Assembly (NCBI GenBank): GCA_907164885.2
Contig: OU015490.1
Coordinates: forward strand, 214,901,385 to 214,965,384
Source: Dolomedes plantarius
Lineage: Eukaryota; Arthropoda; Arachnida; Araneae; Dolomedidae
Length of the DNA stretch: 64,000 nt
Reading direction: 5' to 3'
Made by a program: the position numbers and the translations under genes. The notes below the pieces were generated by a model. That model was not told the origin of the DNA. It saw only the letters and a program-made list of their open reading frames with translations, and did no database searches. Below are positions 36,919 to 47,339 of the stretch, in pieces (the stretch's first letter is position 1; each line of letters begins with the position of its first letter).

Positions 36919-38847
36919 ATGGTTCAGCAAATTGCGCCATTCGAAGCCACCTTCAATGGCGGCCCCTCAAGCCAATTCCTAAAGAAAATTGAGCATTACT
37001 TTCAGCAACAATGCACCCCAGAGGGGGATAAACTTAAAATTGCTCTAGCCGCTTTAAGAGGTAGTGCATTTCAGTGGTACACATGCATGCAAAGCAGTAA
37101 TCTGATTTTTGACTATTTGTCATTCAAGCAACAGTTTCTTAGCGTTTTTCCAAAGACCTTTAATCAAAGTGAAATTGAAGCGGAAATTTATTCGCTAACG
37201 CAACGTGAAGGTCAGTCTGCATTAGATTTTGCTACGGAAAAGATTTCCAAGTGTGAGGAATATTTAGAAGGGGTGACGGAAGCGGTAATCTTAAAAATAG
37301 TTTTCCAACGTTTGAAGCCAAGTGTTCAAGATTTTTCAGATAATCAAACAATTACAAGCAAGGTTACCCTCCTTCAAGCTTTAGCTAAACAGGACAATAG
37401 GCATTTCTTCGCTACCCCGTACCCTCTTTCAGGTACAAGAAGTTTTATACAACCGCACCAAAATTTTTCGCGAGTTTCAAACCAGCAGCGTAAGCAGTAC
37501 CGCAGGCAAAATAATAGAAGCGCACGGCGTTATAATGAAATTAGTGCTCTTAAAGTAAATAATATGGAAGCACCTTACTTGCACTGGCAAGTTGATTCAC
37601 ATGATATGGTTCAACCTGTTGAAACTGTGTGGTCAAATGTATTATTTTGTCCGAGCAGTAATCATTATTTTGAGAATAGTGAAAGTCAGGGTATTTTTGT
37701 GGCTTATAAAGAAAGTGAGTCTGGCTGGAATGATGAGGTAATTCCAGTACAAATTTCTGAAAATAGTGCCGATACTAATGCTAGTGGTTTAGAAAATAAA
37801 TCATCTGACACTTCTATTAATGCTATACCTGATATTATTATCGCTATACCTGATATTTTAGATGATATTCACACATCTGTTAATGAAGGAAATTTAGTAG
37901 ATGACGAAGTATGCGTTACGGCAGTTAGTGAATACTTATTAGTTGACAATAATAAAAATTCTTTAAACGATATTAGGAACTCGCTAGGTAATGATGATAT
38001 TATTTCAAGTTCCCAGCCGAATGAGGATTGTGTAGGCCAGGTTGATAATATGGTTTTAAATAAAGTACATGAAAACCATACTGAGAGTCAGGATGAAAAG
38101 TTGACACAGAATTATACTGTAAGTAGTTTAGCTGATGCTTCGGAAGTTATAGACGTAGGTTGTATTAAAACGTACCAGTACGAAAAGCTTAATCTTCCTA
38201 AATCTGAAGCAGTGTTAACGAATATAAATGATAACGATTCTGATGTCGCAAGTTTCAAAGAGACTTTTTCGTCAAAAGAGGATAAAACTAAAGTTAAGGG
38301 GGATAAAAAACGAGAAAAAGCGCCTTCAGGTTCCAGCATTAAAACTGCTAATACTGAAGTAATTAAGGCGGTAAACAAGAAGTCGTATAAGCACAAATAC
38401 GAAAAGCAGAGTCAGGTTGTTGAAAAAATAGAATCTGCATTAAAATCTAATACCGATACAAGCAAAAGTACGAAGCAATGTAACGTGTTCACTACAAAAA
38501 CTCTGTCAAAGGATGAAAGTGGCACACATAAGGTACACAAGGTTATGAAAAGGATAGATAACAATTTTAAAGCTCCTTTGCATAAGTACAGGAAACGCAA
38601 GATATCAGCCACCCAGCAAGGTTGGCCTCCTCCCAAGAGACCTCCTGTCCATCGTCAAGCCGGACCAGCGCCTCAGGACCTACGACCTGCTGCACAAAGG
38701 ATGCCCACACGGTCAACGAACCCCTTTACTAGGACTGCGACCATCAAGAGAGGTTCCACGGATTGGACAGACTGGTGCAAGGAAGTTGCTGCATTCATGA
38801 GGAACAAGTCTTGTATCAACTTTCTTATTCTAACTCCCACCCTTTAA
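36919..38847 (+). CDS. Gag-like protein of the pol-less LTR element
   Basis: 643 codons from MVQQIAPFEATFNGGPSSQ. The first 170 residues match a retrotransposon gag domain (FLKKIEHYF, LKIALAALRGSAFQWYT, FLSVFPKTF). No CCHC knuckle or protease follows. Residues 180-520 are acidic, Asn/Ser-rich and low in complexity; the end is basic and Pro-rich (KYRKRKIS, WPPPKRPPVHRQ), which could take over RNA binding. The frame is open further upstream to 36799, but an overlapping ATG at 36872 in another frame gives MSVVEQNPAGNFPR before a stop, which resembles the natural start of such gags; a one-base shift near 36913 may have separated them. Confidence 0.75.
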   Translation: MVQQIAPFEATFNGGPSSQFLKKIEHYFQQQCTPEGDKLKIALAALRGSAFQWYTCMQSSNLIFDYLSFKQQFLSVFPKTFNQSEIEAEIYSLTQREGQSALDFATEKISKCEEYLEGVTEAVILKIVFQRLKPSVQDFSDNQTITSKVTLLQALAKQDNRHFFATPYPLSGTRSFIQPHQNFSRVSNQQRKQYRRQNNRSARRYNEISALKVNNMEAPYLHWQVDSHDMVQPVETVWSNVLFCPSSNHYFENSESQGIFVAYKESESGWNDEVIPVQISENSADTNASGLENKSSDTSINAIPDIIIAIPDILDDIHTSVNEGNLVDDEVCVTAVSEYLLVDNNKNSLNDIRNSLGNDDIISSSQPNEDCVGQVDNMVLNKVHENHTESQDEKLTQNYTVSSLADASEVIDVGCIKTYQYEKLNLPKSEAVLTNINDNDSDVASFKETFSSKEDKTKVKGDKKREKAPSGSSIKTANTEVIKAVNKKSYKHKYEKQSQVVEKIESALKSNTDTSKSTKQCNVFTTKTLSKDESGTHKVHKVMKRIDNNFKAPLHKYRKRKISATQQGWPPPKRPPVHRQAGPAPQDLRPAAQRMPTRSTNPFTRTATIKRGSTDWTDWCKEVAAFMRNKSCINFLILTPTL

Positions 38848-39365
38848 TAAAACCGAACCAAATTGTTTTGCAGTTCCCCCAGTGTATATACTGTAAACAT
38901 TTTGAGGGGAAGTGGTGAGGCACTGAAAAAAAAAAGACATACTGTTGTTTTATAAATTTTTGAAGGGGACATGTAGTGACTAGGAAAAAAATACATACTG
39001 CACAATATACCAATTAACCACTAATGTACTAACTTCACAAAAAAAATAACACATGTACATTATAAATTAAGGGAGAGCAGATACAGTCAAGAAATGTCAT
39101 GCTGTGCAATTGTGTTGTCACTTTTAATTAAAATAGATATTTTAGGGCGCAGTTGGCAGCCCAGTATCCGCAACTCTGCAAATCCACTGTTTGATGGTGT
39201 CACCTGGACCCTTCGGGGTTAGTTTTGTAAAATGGTAGTGGCGTTTTTCCTCCACACAACGTGTGGAAGGTTTTTTTGACTTTGCCACCCATTATGTCAA
39301 AAGTCAGACCAGCACGCGTTTTCAATTAGTTAACTGAAGCCGTTCAGACCTCAGTTACCTAATTT
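38848..39365 (+). other. 3' untranslated region of the gag-only element
   Basis: Non-coding, 518 bp. The part from 39130 is less AT-rich (TTAGGGCGCAGTTGGCAGCC) and may be a leftover of the parental element's 3' end. Confidence 0.6.
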
Positions 39366-39384
39366 TTTTTTCGAGGGAGGCCAG
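39366..39384 (+). promoter_or_regulatory. Polypurine tract
   Basis: A T-run followed by CGAGGGAGGCCAG directly before the 3' LTR. Confidence 0.7.
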
Positions 39385-39822
39385 TGTAAGGTATACACAA
39401 GATTCGATTCACAAGAATCGAACTTTTGAGTGAATTAAAGAAGGTGCTTTAGATATGCTAATTTCGGCATACGCGCTTAGTATAAATACCACGCAGCGTC
39501 ATTAATGAAAAAAAAGGGAGGTTGTTAAGGTTGAAAAGGTGTTATCCTGCGCTAGTGCTTAGCGGGCCAGAAGTTTACATGGCAGTACTGCTGGTTTGAC
39601 TTACTGTTCGTGAGTATAAAAATATATTGTTCTTGAAAGCTGTGTTTATACATTCCGTACAAGTAGTACGCATGCTTATTGCTGTAAAAGCCAATTATAT
39701 GTTCAACGAATTCAATAAACATTGTTTCATGTATAAACTGTGTTTTTATAAAATACAAATAGAGTGCCACTTCAAATTATATACACCCAAGTCTGGGTAG
39801 AAGTGAGCATAGAAACTCTATA
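39385..39822 (+). repeat. 3' LTR of the gag-only element
   Basis: 438 bp. Compared with the 5' LTR I see GGTGCTT for GCTGCTT near 39446 and GTTTTTATA for GTTTGTATA near 39743. Confidence 0.9.
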
Positions 39823-39826
39823 ACTG

Positions 39827-40257
39827 CACGTATGCAAATTAAGTGTTATTTAGGAATTGCCGAACCAGGTACCCTAGAACGGTTATCCGAGAAACCGGGA
39901 GAAATTATGGATCCTGAAATCCGATTCTAATGGTTGTAGAACTGGGTTTTCGAAAGTAGGAAATTTAGGTTTCAAAATCAACATTTTAATGGGGATAAAC
40001 AGTTTTATCATTCTTAACAATTCATCACTATCTAGTTCTTAAGAAGTTATTTTCTCTACTTCTTTGCTTGTCTCCATGACCTACAGAAACGGTGGAAGCT
40101 GTGCATAATATATAACAGAAAGTACTACTTTCACAAGACCTAGAACCATTTGTTGCTAAGTTGAAAAAAGTAATTTTATCCTTAGTCCTGGAACTTTTCT
40201 GACAACGGTTGTAGATATTCTAGGTCATACATTTTTTGATAAAAACCAAGTAAAATA
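39827..40257. other. Neuroligin intron, no feature
   Basis: Intron sequence between two elements. No coding or repeat feature recognised. Confidence 0.55.
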
Positions 40258-40748
40258 CAGGGTGTCACAAAAAACCTTGATACATTTTATAAATTTATAC
40301 AAAAAGGAGTATACAATGTAAAAACTGGAAATTCACAAGTGTGTTACCGAATATGTTAGAGTTTTTTTGGGCCAAAAAATTTAACAGGGGGTGCTAGTTG
40401 TTCCGTGAAACCGGATGTTGCAAAATGGCTAATCCATCAGAGAAAGCAACACGCGTTTGGCTGATAATGCAAAACGGAATCTCTTGCGCAAGTGCAACGA
40501 CATTTGGAAAGATGCTCTAAGTCGTAACAACAACTTAGCTTATTATAAACAGTTTCCAAAAACGGGAAATGTCTTTGATAATCGGTTGTAGTGTGGAAGA
40601 ACTCAAAAGACGCATAATTTCTGTAATTTCATGCTTTACGGAATCCATTTTGGAATGCACATAGGCTGATATTGATTACCAACTAGATGTACTCCGTGCA
40701 AAAAAAGTTGCACATATTGAATTTCATTGATTATAGTAAAAATTTCTA

Positions 40749-42419
40749 CACTGCTTGACAATTGATAAGGAACAGTCACATTTTTCGGAATATTTCATAA
40801 TAGACATTGATTGAAGAAATGAAACTTTGTAAGATATTTAGTATAGATACTGTGCATTATTTATTATGCAAAATGGTACAGATTTCGCCACATGGAAAAA
40901 GAAGAAAACAAAAGACAAAAAAGATGCTCTTTGGAGCATTTCCAAACAACCACGAAAAAGGGGTCCTGCTGCCAGAATGAAACAGTTATGATTACCTTAG
41001 TAAGGTGTGTGACCTCCTCGGACACTAGTGCATATTTTGCATTTGTTTTTCATGCTATCTACTAAAGTATTGAGGATTCCTTGGGGGATATTGTCCCACT
41101 CGTCTCTAAAGGCGATTTTCAGTTCTTGCAGGGTTCGGGGAGGGCGAGTTCTCTGAGAAGCACGCCTGCCATGAGCATCCCAGGCATGCTCTATAATTTT
41201 TAGGTCAGGAGAGTAAGGAGGCCACGCCATACGTTCAATATTTTTACTTTCTAGTGTGTCCGATACTTAAGGGGTCCTGTGTGGGCGTGCATTGTCGTCC
41301 ATAAACAGAACATCTGAACCTGCCGCACCCTTAAAAAGACGAACATGATCCAGAATAATCTCTCTGCAATACCGCTGCGATGTAACGGTACCTCGATCAA
41401 AGATATGAAGCAGTATTTTGCCATTGTGCATAATGCCTGCCCACACCACACGCCTTGGCCATACCGATAACGTTCCTGAACATTCTGTGATGTATAACGT
41501 GTTCCCCTCTCTCTCCATACTAACTGGTGGCTAGAATCAACTGTCACAGTGAAACGAGATTCGTCAGAGAACATCACTCTGGACCGCTCTTGCTGACCCC
41601 AACCAATATGTTTCTTACACTAACGTAATCTTTCTCTACGATGGCGTGGTTTAAGTGGAATGCATTGACATGCTCCCGTGCATACAAACCAACCTGATTT
41701 AATCGCCTAGAAATGGTTCTGGCTGATACATTTGCACCGGTAGCGGTTGCAAGGTCTGTCCTTACACTAACGTAATCTTTCTCGACGATGGCGTGGTTTA
41801 AATGGAATGCATTGAACATGCTTCCGTGCATACAAACCAACCTGATTTAATCGCCTAGAAATGGTTCTGGCTGATACATTTGCACCGGTAGCGGTTGCAA
41901 GGTCTGAAGCTATCTGACTAAGAGTGAGATGTCTGTTCGTTTCCGCCACTTGGAATACATATCGATCCTCTTGAGGTGTGGTGTTCTTTCCACATAACCT
42001 TTCTGCTTTCGCATAGCATTTCCACCTTCAACGGCCTTTCTAAATCGCGATATGATACTTTTTGCCACTCCCATTACTCTGGCCACAGTAGTGACACTTT
42101 GTCCTACTTCGAGCCGTCCAACTGCTCGTCCACCATCGAACGCACTCAAATGTTGTCTTTCAGACATTTTGCACTTAATTATAGCCACTCCACACTGATT
42201 TTCAGAGAAATAACTTCCAACAACCTACGGCACTATTTTCGTCAAACACCTAACTGCATGAACATTAGAATGAATAAAGAGTTTTCGTGCACTGTCTTTT
42301 ATACAGATAACAGGTCCTGCCCTATTACACCCTCTGCATTTCATTTTACTGTGATTAGTCAGCTGTCGGGAGCGCTAGTTTGAAAAAACCAGTTGTTCCT
42401 TAGCAATTGTCAAGCAGTG
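40749..42419 (-). mobile_element. Nested Tc1-like element (DD34E)
   Basis: Terminal repeats CACTGCTTGACAATTG on both ends, flanked by TA at 40747-40748 and 42420-42421. 1.67 kb with a transposase on the minus strand, from about 42170 to 40997. Second Asp to Glu spacing is 34. It carries an internal tandem duplication and several frame breaks, so it is inactive. Confidence 0.9.
40997..42167 (-). pseudogene. Tc1 transposase with an internal tandem duplication
   Basis: Start MSERQHLSAFDGGRAVGRLE, helix-turn-helix with SVTTVARVMGVAKSIISRF, then a second DNA-binding helix region (HLTLSQIASDLATATGAN). A block of about 135 bp encoding DLATATGANVSARTISRRLN through EKDYVSVR occurs twice in a row (about 41630-41760 and 41765-41905). 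Catalytic motifs are MFSDESRF (41560), FMDDNARPH and PDLKIIEHAWD. A frameshift near 41460 and a TAA near 41268 break the frame. The C-terminus ends SVRGGHTPY. Confidence 0.87.
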
Positions 42420-42520
42420 TAATATATAAGGTAGCACATATATCAATTTCTTGTTCTTACCTAGTGTACAATTTTTTGTATGAATTTTTAAAGTGTGTCA
42501 AGGTTTATTGAGACACCCTG

Positions 42521-43126
42521 CAGTTTTAATTCTTTATTTTTGCAAGCTGTCTTAGATAATTAACACAGTCGTTGAGGCATTACCAGTAAATAAGAATTCT
42601 AACATTGGAATGAATGCATATTTTATATGAGATAACTTTTCTAAATGACCAATAATATTTTTTTTCTCCAAACTAACGAGTTTAAGACTGGCCTATTGAT
42701 TTATAAGTTAGCAGTGTTGTAAAAAGTACTTAATAACTGTGTTCGGAACGATGATTTAAAATACCACTATCTTGCTTTTACCTGCGAAGTCTGCTATTTG
42801 GATCAATCCAACGCTGAAAGTCTATAATTTCAATTACAGGGATTCTAAATGCTTGAAATCAATTCGATATAAAAATCTGATTTAATGTAACCACAGGAAT
42901 GTGTCTTAAAAATTAATTATAGCTTACAATTCGTAAAAAAGACACTCAAATGAGATATTTGAATAATTTTTTTATAAATCTTTGCATAAAAACCTTCCGA
43001 GAATCAGGCCATGATAAAGCACACTTTATAAACGTCTGAAATAAAATTTTATTGTCAATAATAACAGTAAAATTCAGCTATAACAACATAAGAAACACTA
43101 GAAAACTAAATGAATTGTCTGCTTAC
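42521..43126. other. Neuroligin intron downstream of the small exon
   Basis: AT-rich with no recognisable feature beyond the donor of the exon at its right edge. Confidence 0.6.
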
Positions 43127-43245
43127 CTATGGCAATATACTTTTGATGTATACTGTCATATATGGGCCAACTGATCTTTTCAAATCGGCCCCTTCCACGC
43201 TCTGTTATCATTTTGCCTTCTTCTTCATTTGCTGAGTTTGGATCT
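43127..43245 (-). CDS. Neuroligin small exon following the esterase core
   Basis: This 119-nt exon was located by phase and homology. The acceptor is CTGTTTTAG and the donor is GTAAGC. With the two bases from the previous exon it reads GDPNSANEEEGKMITER and then RFEKISWPIYDSIHQKYIAI, the region that in neuroligins follows the WTNFAKTGDP block and ends in a Y-x-x-I-G-like sequence before K-P-R. It enters in phase 2 and leaves in phase 1, consistent with both neighbours. Its first 25 nt and its acceptor are repeated about a dozen times in the surrounding intron, which makes this exon the source, or the surviving member, of a local tandem array. Confidence 0.9.
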
Positions 43246-43526
43246 CTAAAACAGATAAAAAAGTTGGAGACATCGATGTGAGTTATTGGTAATTTAGTAA
43301 AAATGAAGTAGTTGTATACAAAAATTTTATTTACTTATGACATATTAATTCTATATGTAAAGACAAATGATTCTTCATTTACTGTGTGTGTTTGTTTGTG
43401 AGAGAGAGAGTTTGAATCTCAAAATCGTTAAAGGATTAGGAGCCACCCATGTGACATATTGATATTTTACAATAAATGAATATGCTATATGCAACAACAA
43501 TGTTAACTTATGACATATTGATTATA

Positions 43527-44309
43527 CAGGGTGGTTATAATTAAAGTTCCACTTTGAAATGGTCATAAAAGGAAATATACTGGACCAAATGTTATCAAAC
43601 TTGGTAACAGTTTAAAGAAGGTCATGGGAATTTCTTTTAAAAAAAAGTCCAAAAACTCACCACCAGGGTGGAAATGGCGCTGTATGCAATATTGTTAAAC
43701 GAAATAAGAGTCGGAATCTAGCTTAAAATTTTGTGACACAGGTTTAACATTTTGTATACACTTAAGAAACATTGACCTAAACAAAATTATCATTTAAAGT
43801 GTGCGCATTCCGGAAATCGTTTTCTTACAGATCACTAATTTGTGAATTTTGAAGCCGGAATTTGGACCTAAGACACGAAGATATCAGTTTAAAAAGGTTT
43901 TAATCGTTTATGGTGATAACATAAAGAATTTGGCGGAATTGAAAGATGCGATACACCGACATGTCCGAAATATTCCTCCTGATATGCTGAGAGCTACTGT
44001 TGAGAATGCAATAATGCGATTTAATTTGCTTTCGGAAAATGGTGGACGCCACATTGAACATGCTTTGTAACAATATTCAGAAGAGATTAAACACATTTTA
44101 AACCGATGTCTTCGTGTCTTATTTCGTTTAACAATATTGCATATAGCGCCATTTCCTCCCTGGTGGTGAGTATTTGAACTTCTTTTTTGTTTGGCAGAAA
44201 ATAAATTCCCATGACCTCCTTTAAACTATTACCAAGTTTGATAACATTTGGTCCAGTAGTTTTCTTTTTCTGACCATTTTAATGTGGAACTTTAATTATA
44301 ACCATCCTG
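43527..44309 (+). mobile_element. Mariner relic with long terminal inverted repeats
   Basis: 783 bp, TA at both sides, with terminal repeats CAGGGTGGTTATAATTAAAG (left) and CAGGATGGTTATAATTAAAG (from the right end) that continue, with decay, for about 190 bp to a CACCACCAGGGTGGAAATGG segment. In the middle the plus strand at 43849-44070 keeps the C-terminus of a mariner-family transposase (AELKDAIHRHVRNIPPDMLR, NGGRHIEHAL); the catalytic domain is deleted. It interrupts the splice-site array. Confidence 0.85.
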
Positions 44310-44611
44310 TATATAAAAAGGCAAATGATTCATGATTTGCTCAGTTTGGATCTCCAAACATTTTAAAAGGTGGTAGACACTGATATGATATATTGTCATT
44401 TTAGTAAAAATGAAGTCGGTGTACGCAACAATGAGATTTATTTATGATATATTAATTAGATACGTAAAGACAAATGATTCCCCGTTTGCTGAGTTTTGAT
44501 CAGTAAACAGTGAAAAAAAACCGGGCGACATCAATGTGAGGTATTGGAATTTTACTAAGAATGATTAAGTTATGGGCAAAAATTTTATTCTCTTATTATA
44601 TATTAATTTTA

Positions 44612-45208
44612 CGAGGATAAAACTTTAATAGTGGCAACACTGTTGTACCCTAATAAACTTTAATAGTGGCACCCTTACACAGCAGAACACAGGAAATCAG
44701 TTTACACCACACATACGTCACGTACCTGCCTTATCTGAGAGCGAATGTGCTCTCCCCACAAACATCACACACCTGCAAAGTAACAGGAAGAACACAGTCA
44801 TGTTTTATTTACCGGTCTATCGTACGAAATAATTTTGCATCGCACTGATGGAAGAAAAATGCTTCTGCGCACACTGTGGCTGATGTGTTTGCTCACTGGG
44901 GTTGGGAAATGTTTTACCATCCCCTCTATTCCTCAGACATAAGTCCATTTAACTTTGATATCATCCTCGAAGTGAAGGAAGCGCTCCGTGAATTCCACCA
45001 GAGATTCTGCAGGCTGCAGAATCTCTGGCGAAGCTCCATGCATGGCAGGCTCCATGCGAAGGATCAACAGATCAGGTGCTGCCAACCGCATCCAGAACGT
45101 TAGCAACGGGTGCTAAACAATGCTGGTTACTACTTTGAAGGACTATGAAAGTTTCACCCCTGTATCTCTTCTATATACTTTGTACATATATAGCTGCCAC
45201 TATTAAAG
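44612..45208 (+). mobile_element. Mariner (DD34D) relic
   Basis: Ends AACTTTAATAGTGGCA on the left (present twice, at 44618 and 44649) and TGCCACTATTAAAGTT on the right at 45188. The plus strand at 44876-45060 has a decayed transposase end (GWEMFYHPLYSSDISPFNFD), where mariners read H-P-P-Y-S-P-D-L-x-P-x-D. Flanked by splice-site array units. Confidence 0.75.
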
Positions 45209-46090
45209 TTCCAAGACAAATCATTCTTCATTTGCTGAGTTTGTATATTTTAACAGTGAAAAAAATGGAACAAAATGAAGTGAGATATTGGTATTTTGGA
45301 AAAAATGAAGTAGGCGTATTCATCAATAAGAGTTACATATGATATAGAAATTGGATACGTAATGACAAATGATTCTTCCTTTTCTGAGTTTCGATCTCTA
45401 AACGGTTTAAGTTAGTGGCCCCTATGGGAAATATCGGTGTTTTTGTAAAAACGAAGTAGTTGCATTCTAGAATTATATTTACAAGTAATATATTAATTAA
45501 AAATATAAAATCAAATGAATCTTCATTTTTCGAGTTTTGATCTCTAAATAGTTAAAAACGGGACTGTGAGATACTGGCATTTTACTAAAAAATGAATACA
45601 TTATCTGCAACAATTAGATTTTCTAATAGATTCATTAGATATGTATAGACAAATGTTTCTTCATTTGCTGAGTTTCAGAAGCGGATCAGCACTTTGTTGT
45701 AAATACTCATCAATGATATCAAAACAATTTATTACTGAATAAAAAAGCCCTGATCAAAAAAATCGTTTCTAAAAAGTAAATACATATTTTCATTCTTTTG
45801 CTGTTACATATATGATTGTCATGACTCATTACTGCTTATTATGCTGTTTAAAATAAAATGCAAAATATGATATAAATTACTTTTTTTTAAAAAAAGGAAA
45901 AATTATGTTGTGTTTCTCACTCATTGCAGAGTTTATGGGAATCTATTATTATTTTTTTAGCTGTTAGAACATTCGAAGGAATATGTCCATCCATAAGAAT
46001 TGTAAATGTAAAAAACAAAACAAAATTGGAAATTTTCTTGCTTTTTGTTTTCCGACTTCATCAGTAATACATTCATCAACTAATAATCAA

Positions 46091-46276
46091 CTATATCAAT
46101 GACAAATTAGTTAAATGTAATTGAGTTAATGAATTTCGTAAATAAATTTTAACACGTTTCAAAACCGAAAATGAACGTTCCCATCTAGCGTTAATAGAAG
46201 TTATAGTAAAAAAAAAAAGAATTGTTTTTACATTTGGACATGTAGACTGCCAGCCTCCGATTAATAACTTGTACAT
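46091..46276 (-). pseudogene. hAT transposase fragment, dimerisation domain
   Basis: A 61-codon frame with ITSINARWERSFSVLKRVKI and YLRNSLTQLHLTNLSLI, which matches the C-terminal dimerisation domain of hAT transposases (A-E-R-x-F-S-x-L-K-R-I-K-T-Y-L-R-N). The remaining transposase is not found nearby, nor are hAT termini. Confidence 0.75.
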
Positions 46277-47339
46277 ATGAGCTGGATTGTTATATTTTCT
46301 ACTTTTATGATTGCATTGAAGTGAAGAATTTCATCTTTAAAATATTTAATGTCAATAACGTTATGCTATTTTTAGTTAGTCTGCACACACACACCCATTG
46401 AATTCAACATCAGTTATTTAAAATTGGAAAATAATTGAAAATAATTTAGTACATCCGTGAAGCTGGTGGTTTCGATGCATATTCAAGAAATGCGTGCGTC
46501 CGAAAGGGCATTAAATCCGTTAGGGTGGGTCGAAAAAAATAAATATTTTATTTTTAAGAACGCTTAGTGCGGAAAAGTTGCCTGTTGTTATAAGAAAAAG
46601 GCATAAAAAATTAAAATCGGTTAACGTCTTCAGTTCGCGCATCCTACTAAAAATTTATGAAAAATAGGAAAAATCACGATATTTTTGTAATTTTTTTTCT
46701 GTTCAACTTTTAAAATAACTTAGTTAAAACTTTTAAAATAAACACGCTTTAGTTTTTTATTCTTGATTTATGGTTTATATGACCTAAATAAATTAAATTC
46801 TGATCATAAATGTAATTTTTTCCGTTCGCGCAACGTCTTTGAAAACACTGAAATTTAACAATTTTTCGCAATTTTACCTGTGCAACTCATCGCTCGATTT
46901 GCTATAAAAAAATGACCCAGAACTCACCACGCGGAGATGGTTGTCCATCGAGTTCCACTCACATCCTACCCAACCCAGCATCCCATTGTTGGGTGTGAGA
47001 TTTAAATTATATTTACATCTATTTACAAAGATTTTCCATAGAGTAAGATTCTTTGAGTTACTCTGTTTTTACTTTATTATATCTAGATACATTTAAAGTC
47101 TCATTTTTTTAAGAGAAATGAGGCATAACCGATCTAGTTCAGCTTTACTCGGATATAGCCATGTCTAGCTTCATGTCCACATACTTTATTCTATTCCCCT
47201 GTCACAATTTTGACGTACCTCTCCACAGCCTACGTGTGACAGGGAAACTTTAGTATTTCTCTGATGGGCGCAGTGTCAAAATTGATGAATATTTAAATTT
47301 CAACTTCACTTATGTTCCGCATCATTGGGGGAGGATACA

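Larger units (their letters stand above)
36299..39822 (+). mobile_element. Gag-only LTR retrotransposon
   Basis: 3.5 kb with two 438-bp LTRs, a target duplication ACTG (36295-36298 and 39823-39826), a primer-binding site and a polypurine tract. The only long frame is gag-like; protease, RT, RNase H and integrase are absent. The LTRs differ at two positions by my reading, so insertion was recent despite the missing pol, meaning that it was mobilised in trans. The priming site and the 4-bp duplication point to the Ty3/gypsy side. Confidence 0.9.
40258..42520 (+). mobile_element. Mariner-type relic hosting a nested Tc1
   Basis: Outer terminal repeats CAGGGTGTCACAAAAAACCT (left) and CAGGGTGTCTCAATAAACCT (from the right end); TA before the left end, CA where TA is expected on the right. 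The left part keeps scraps of transposase: SEKATRVWLIMQNGISCA near 40440 and a C-terminal-like ADIDYQLDVLRAKKVAHIE near 40660. The middle of the gene is deleted, and a second element was inserted at 40749. Confidence 0.8.
43325..45700 (-). repeat. Tandem array of the small exon's 3' splice site, block 1
   Basis: Units of about 145 bp repeat the sequence around 43218-43360: the first 25 nt of the small neuroligin exon, its acceptor and about 120 nt of upstream intron. In minus orientation the recurrent core is CTGTTTAGAGATCCAAACTC followed by AGCAAATGAAGAA. Recognisable cores lie near 43373, 44335, 44478, 45222, 45372, 45519 and 45655. After the shared exon start the copies read TCATTTGTCTTTAC, unlike the true exon. 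Two mariner relics interrupt the block. Several units keep a plausible polypyrimidine-AG, so they are decoy acceptors in the same transcript. Confidence 0.75.

Noticed and set aside
36466..39770. Two nearly identical 72-codon minus-strand frames
   Set aside because: They are antisense reads of the two LTRs of the gag-only element.
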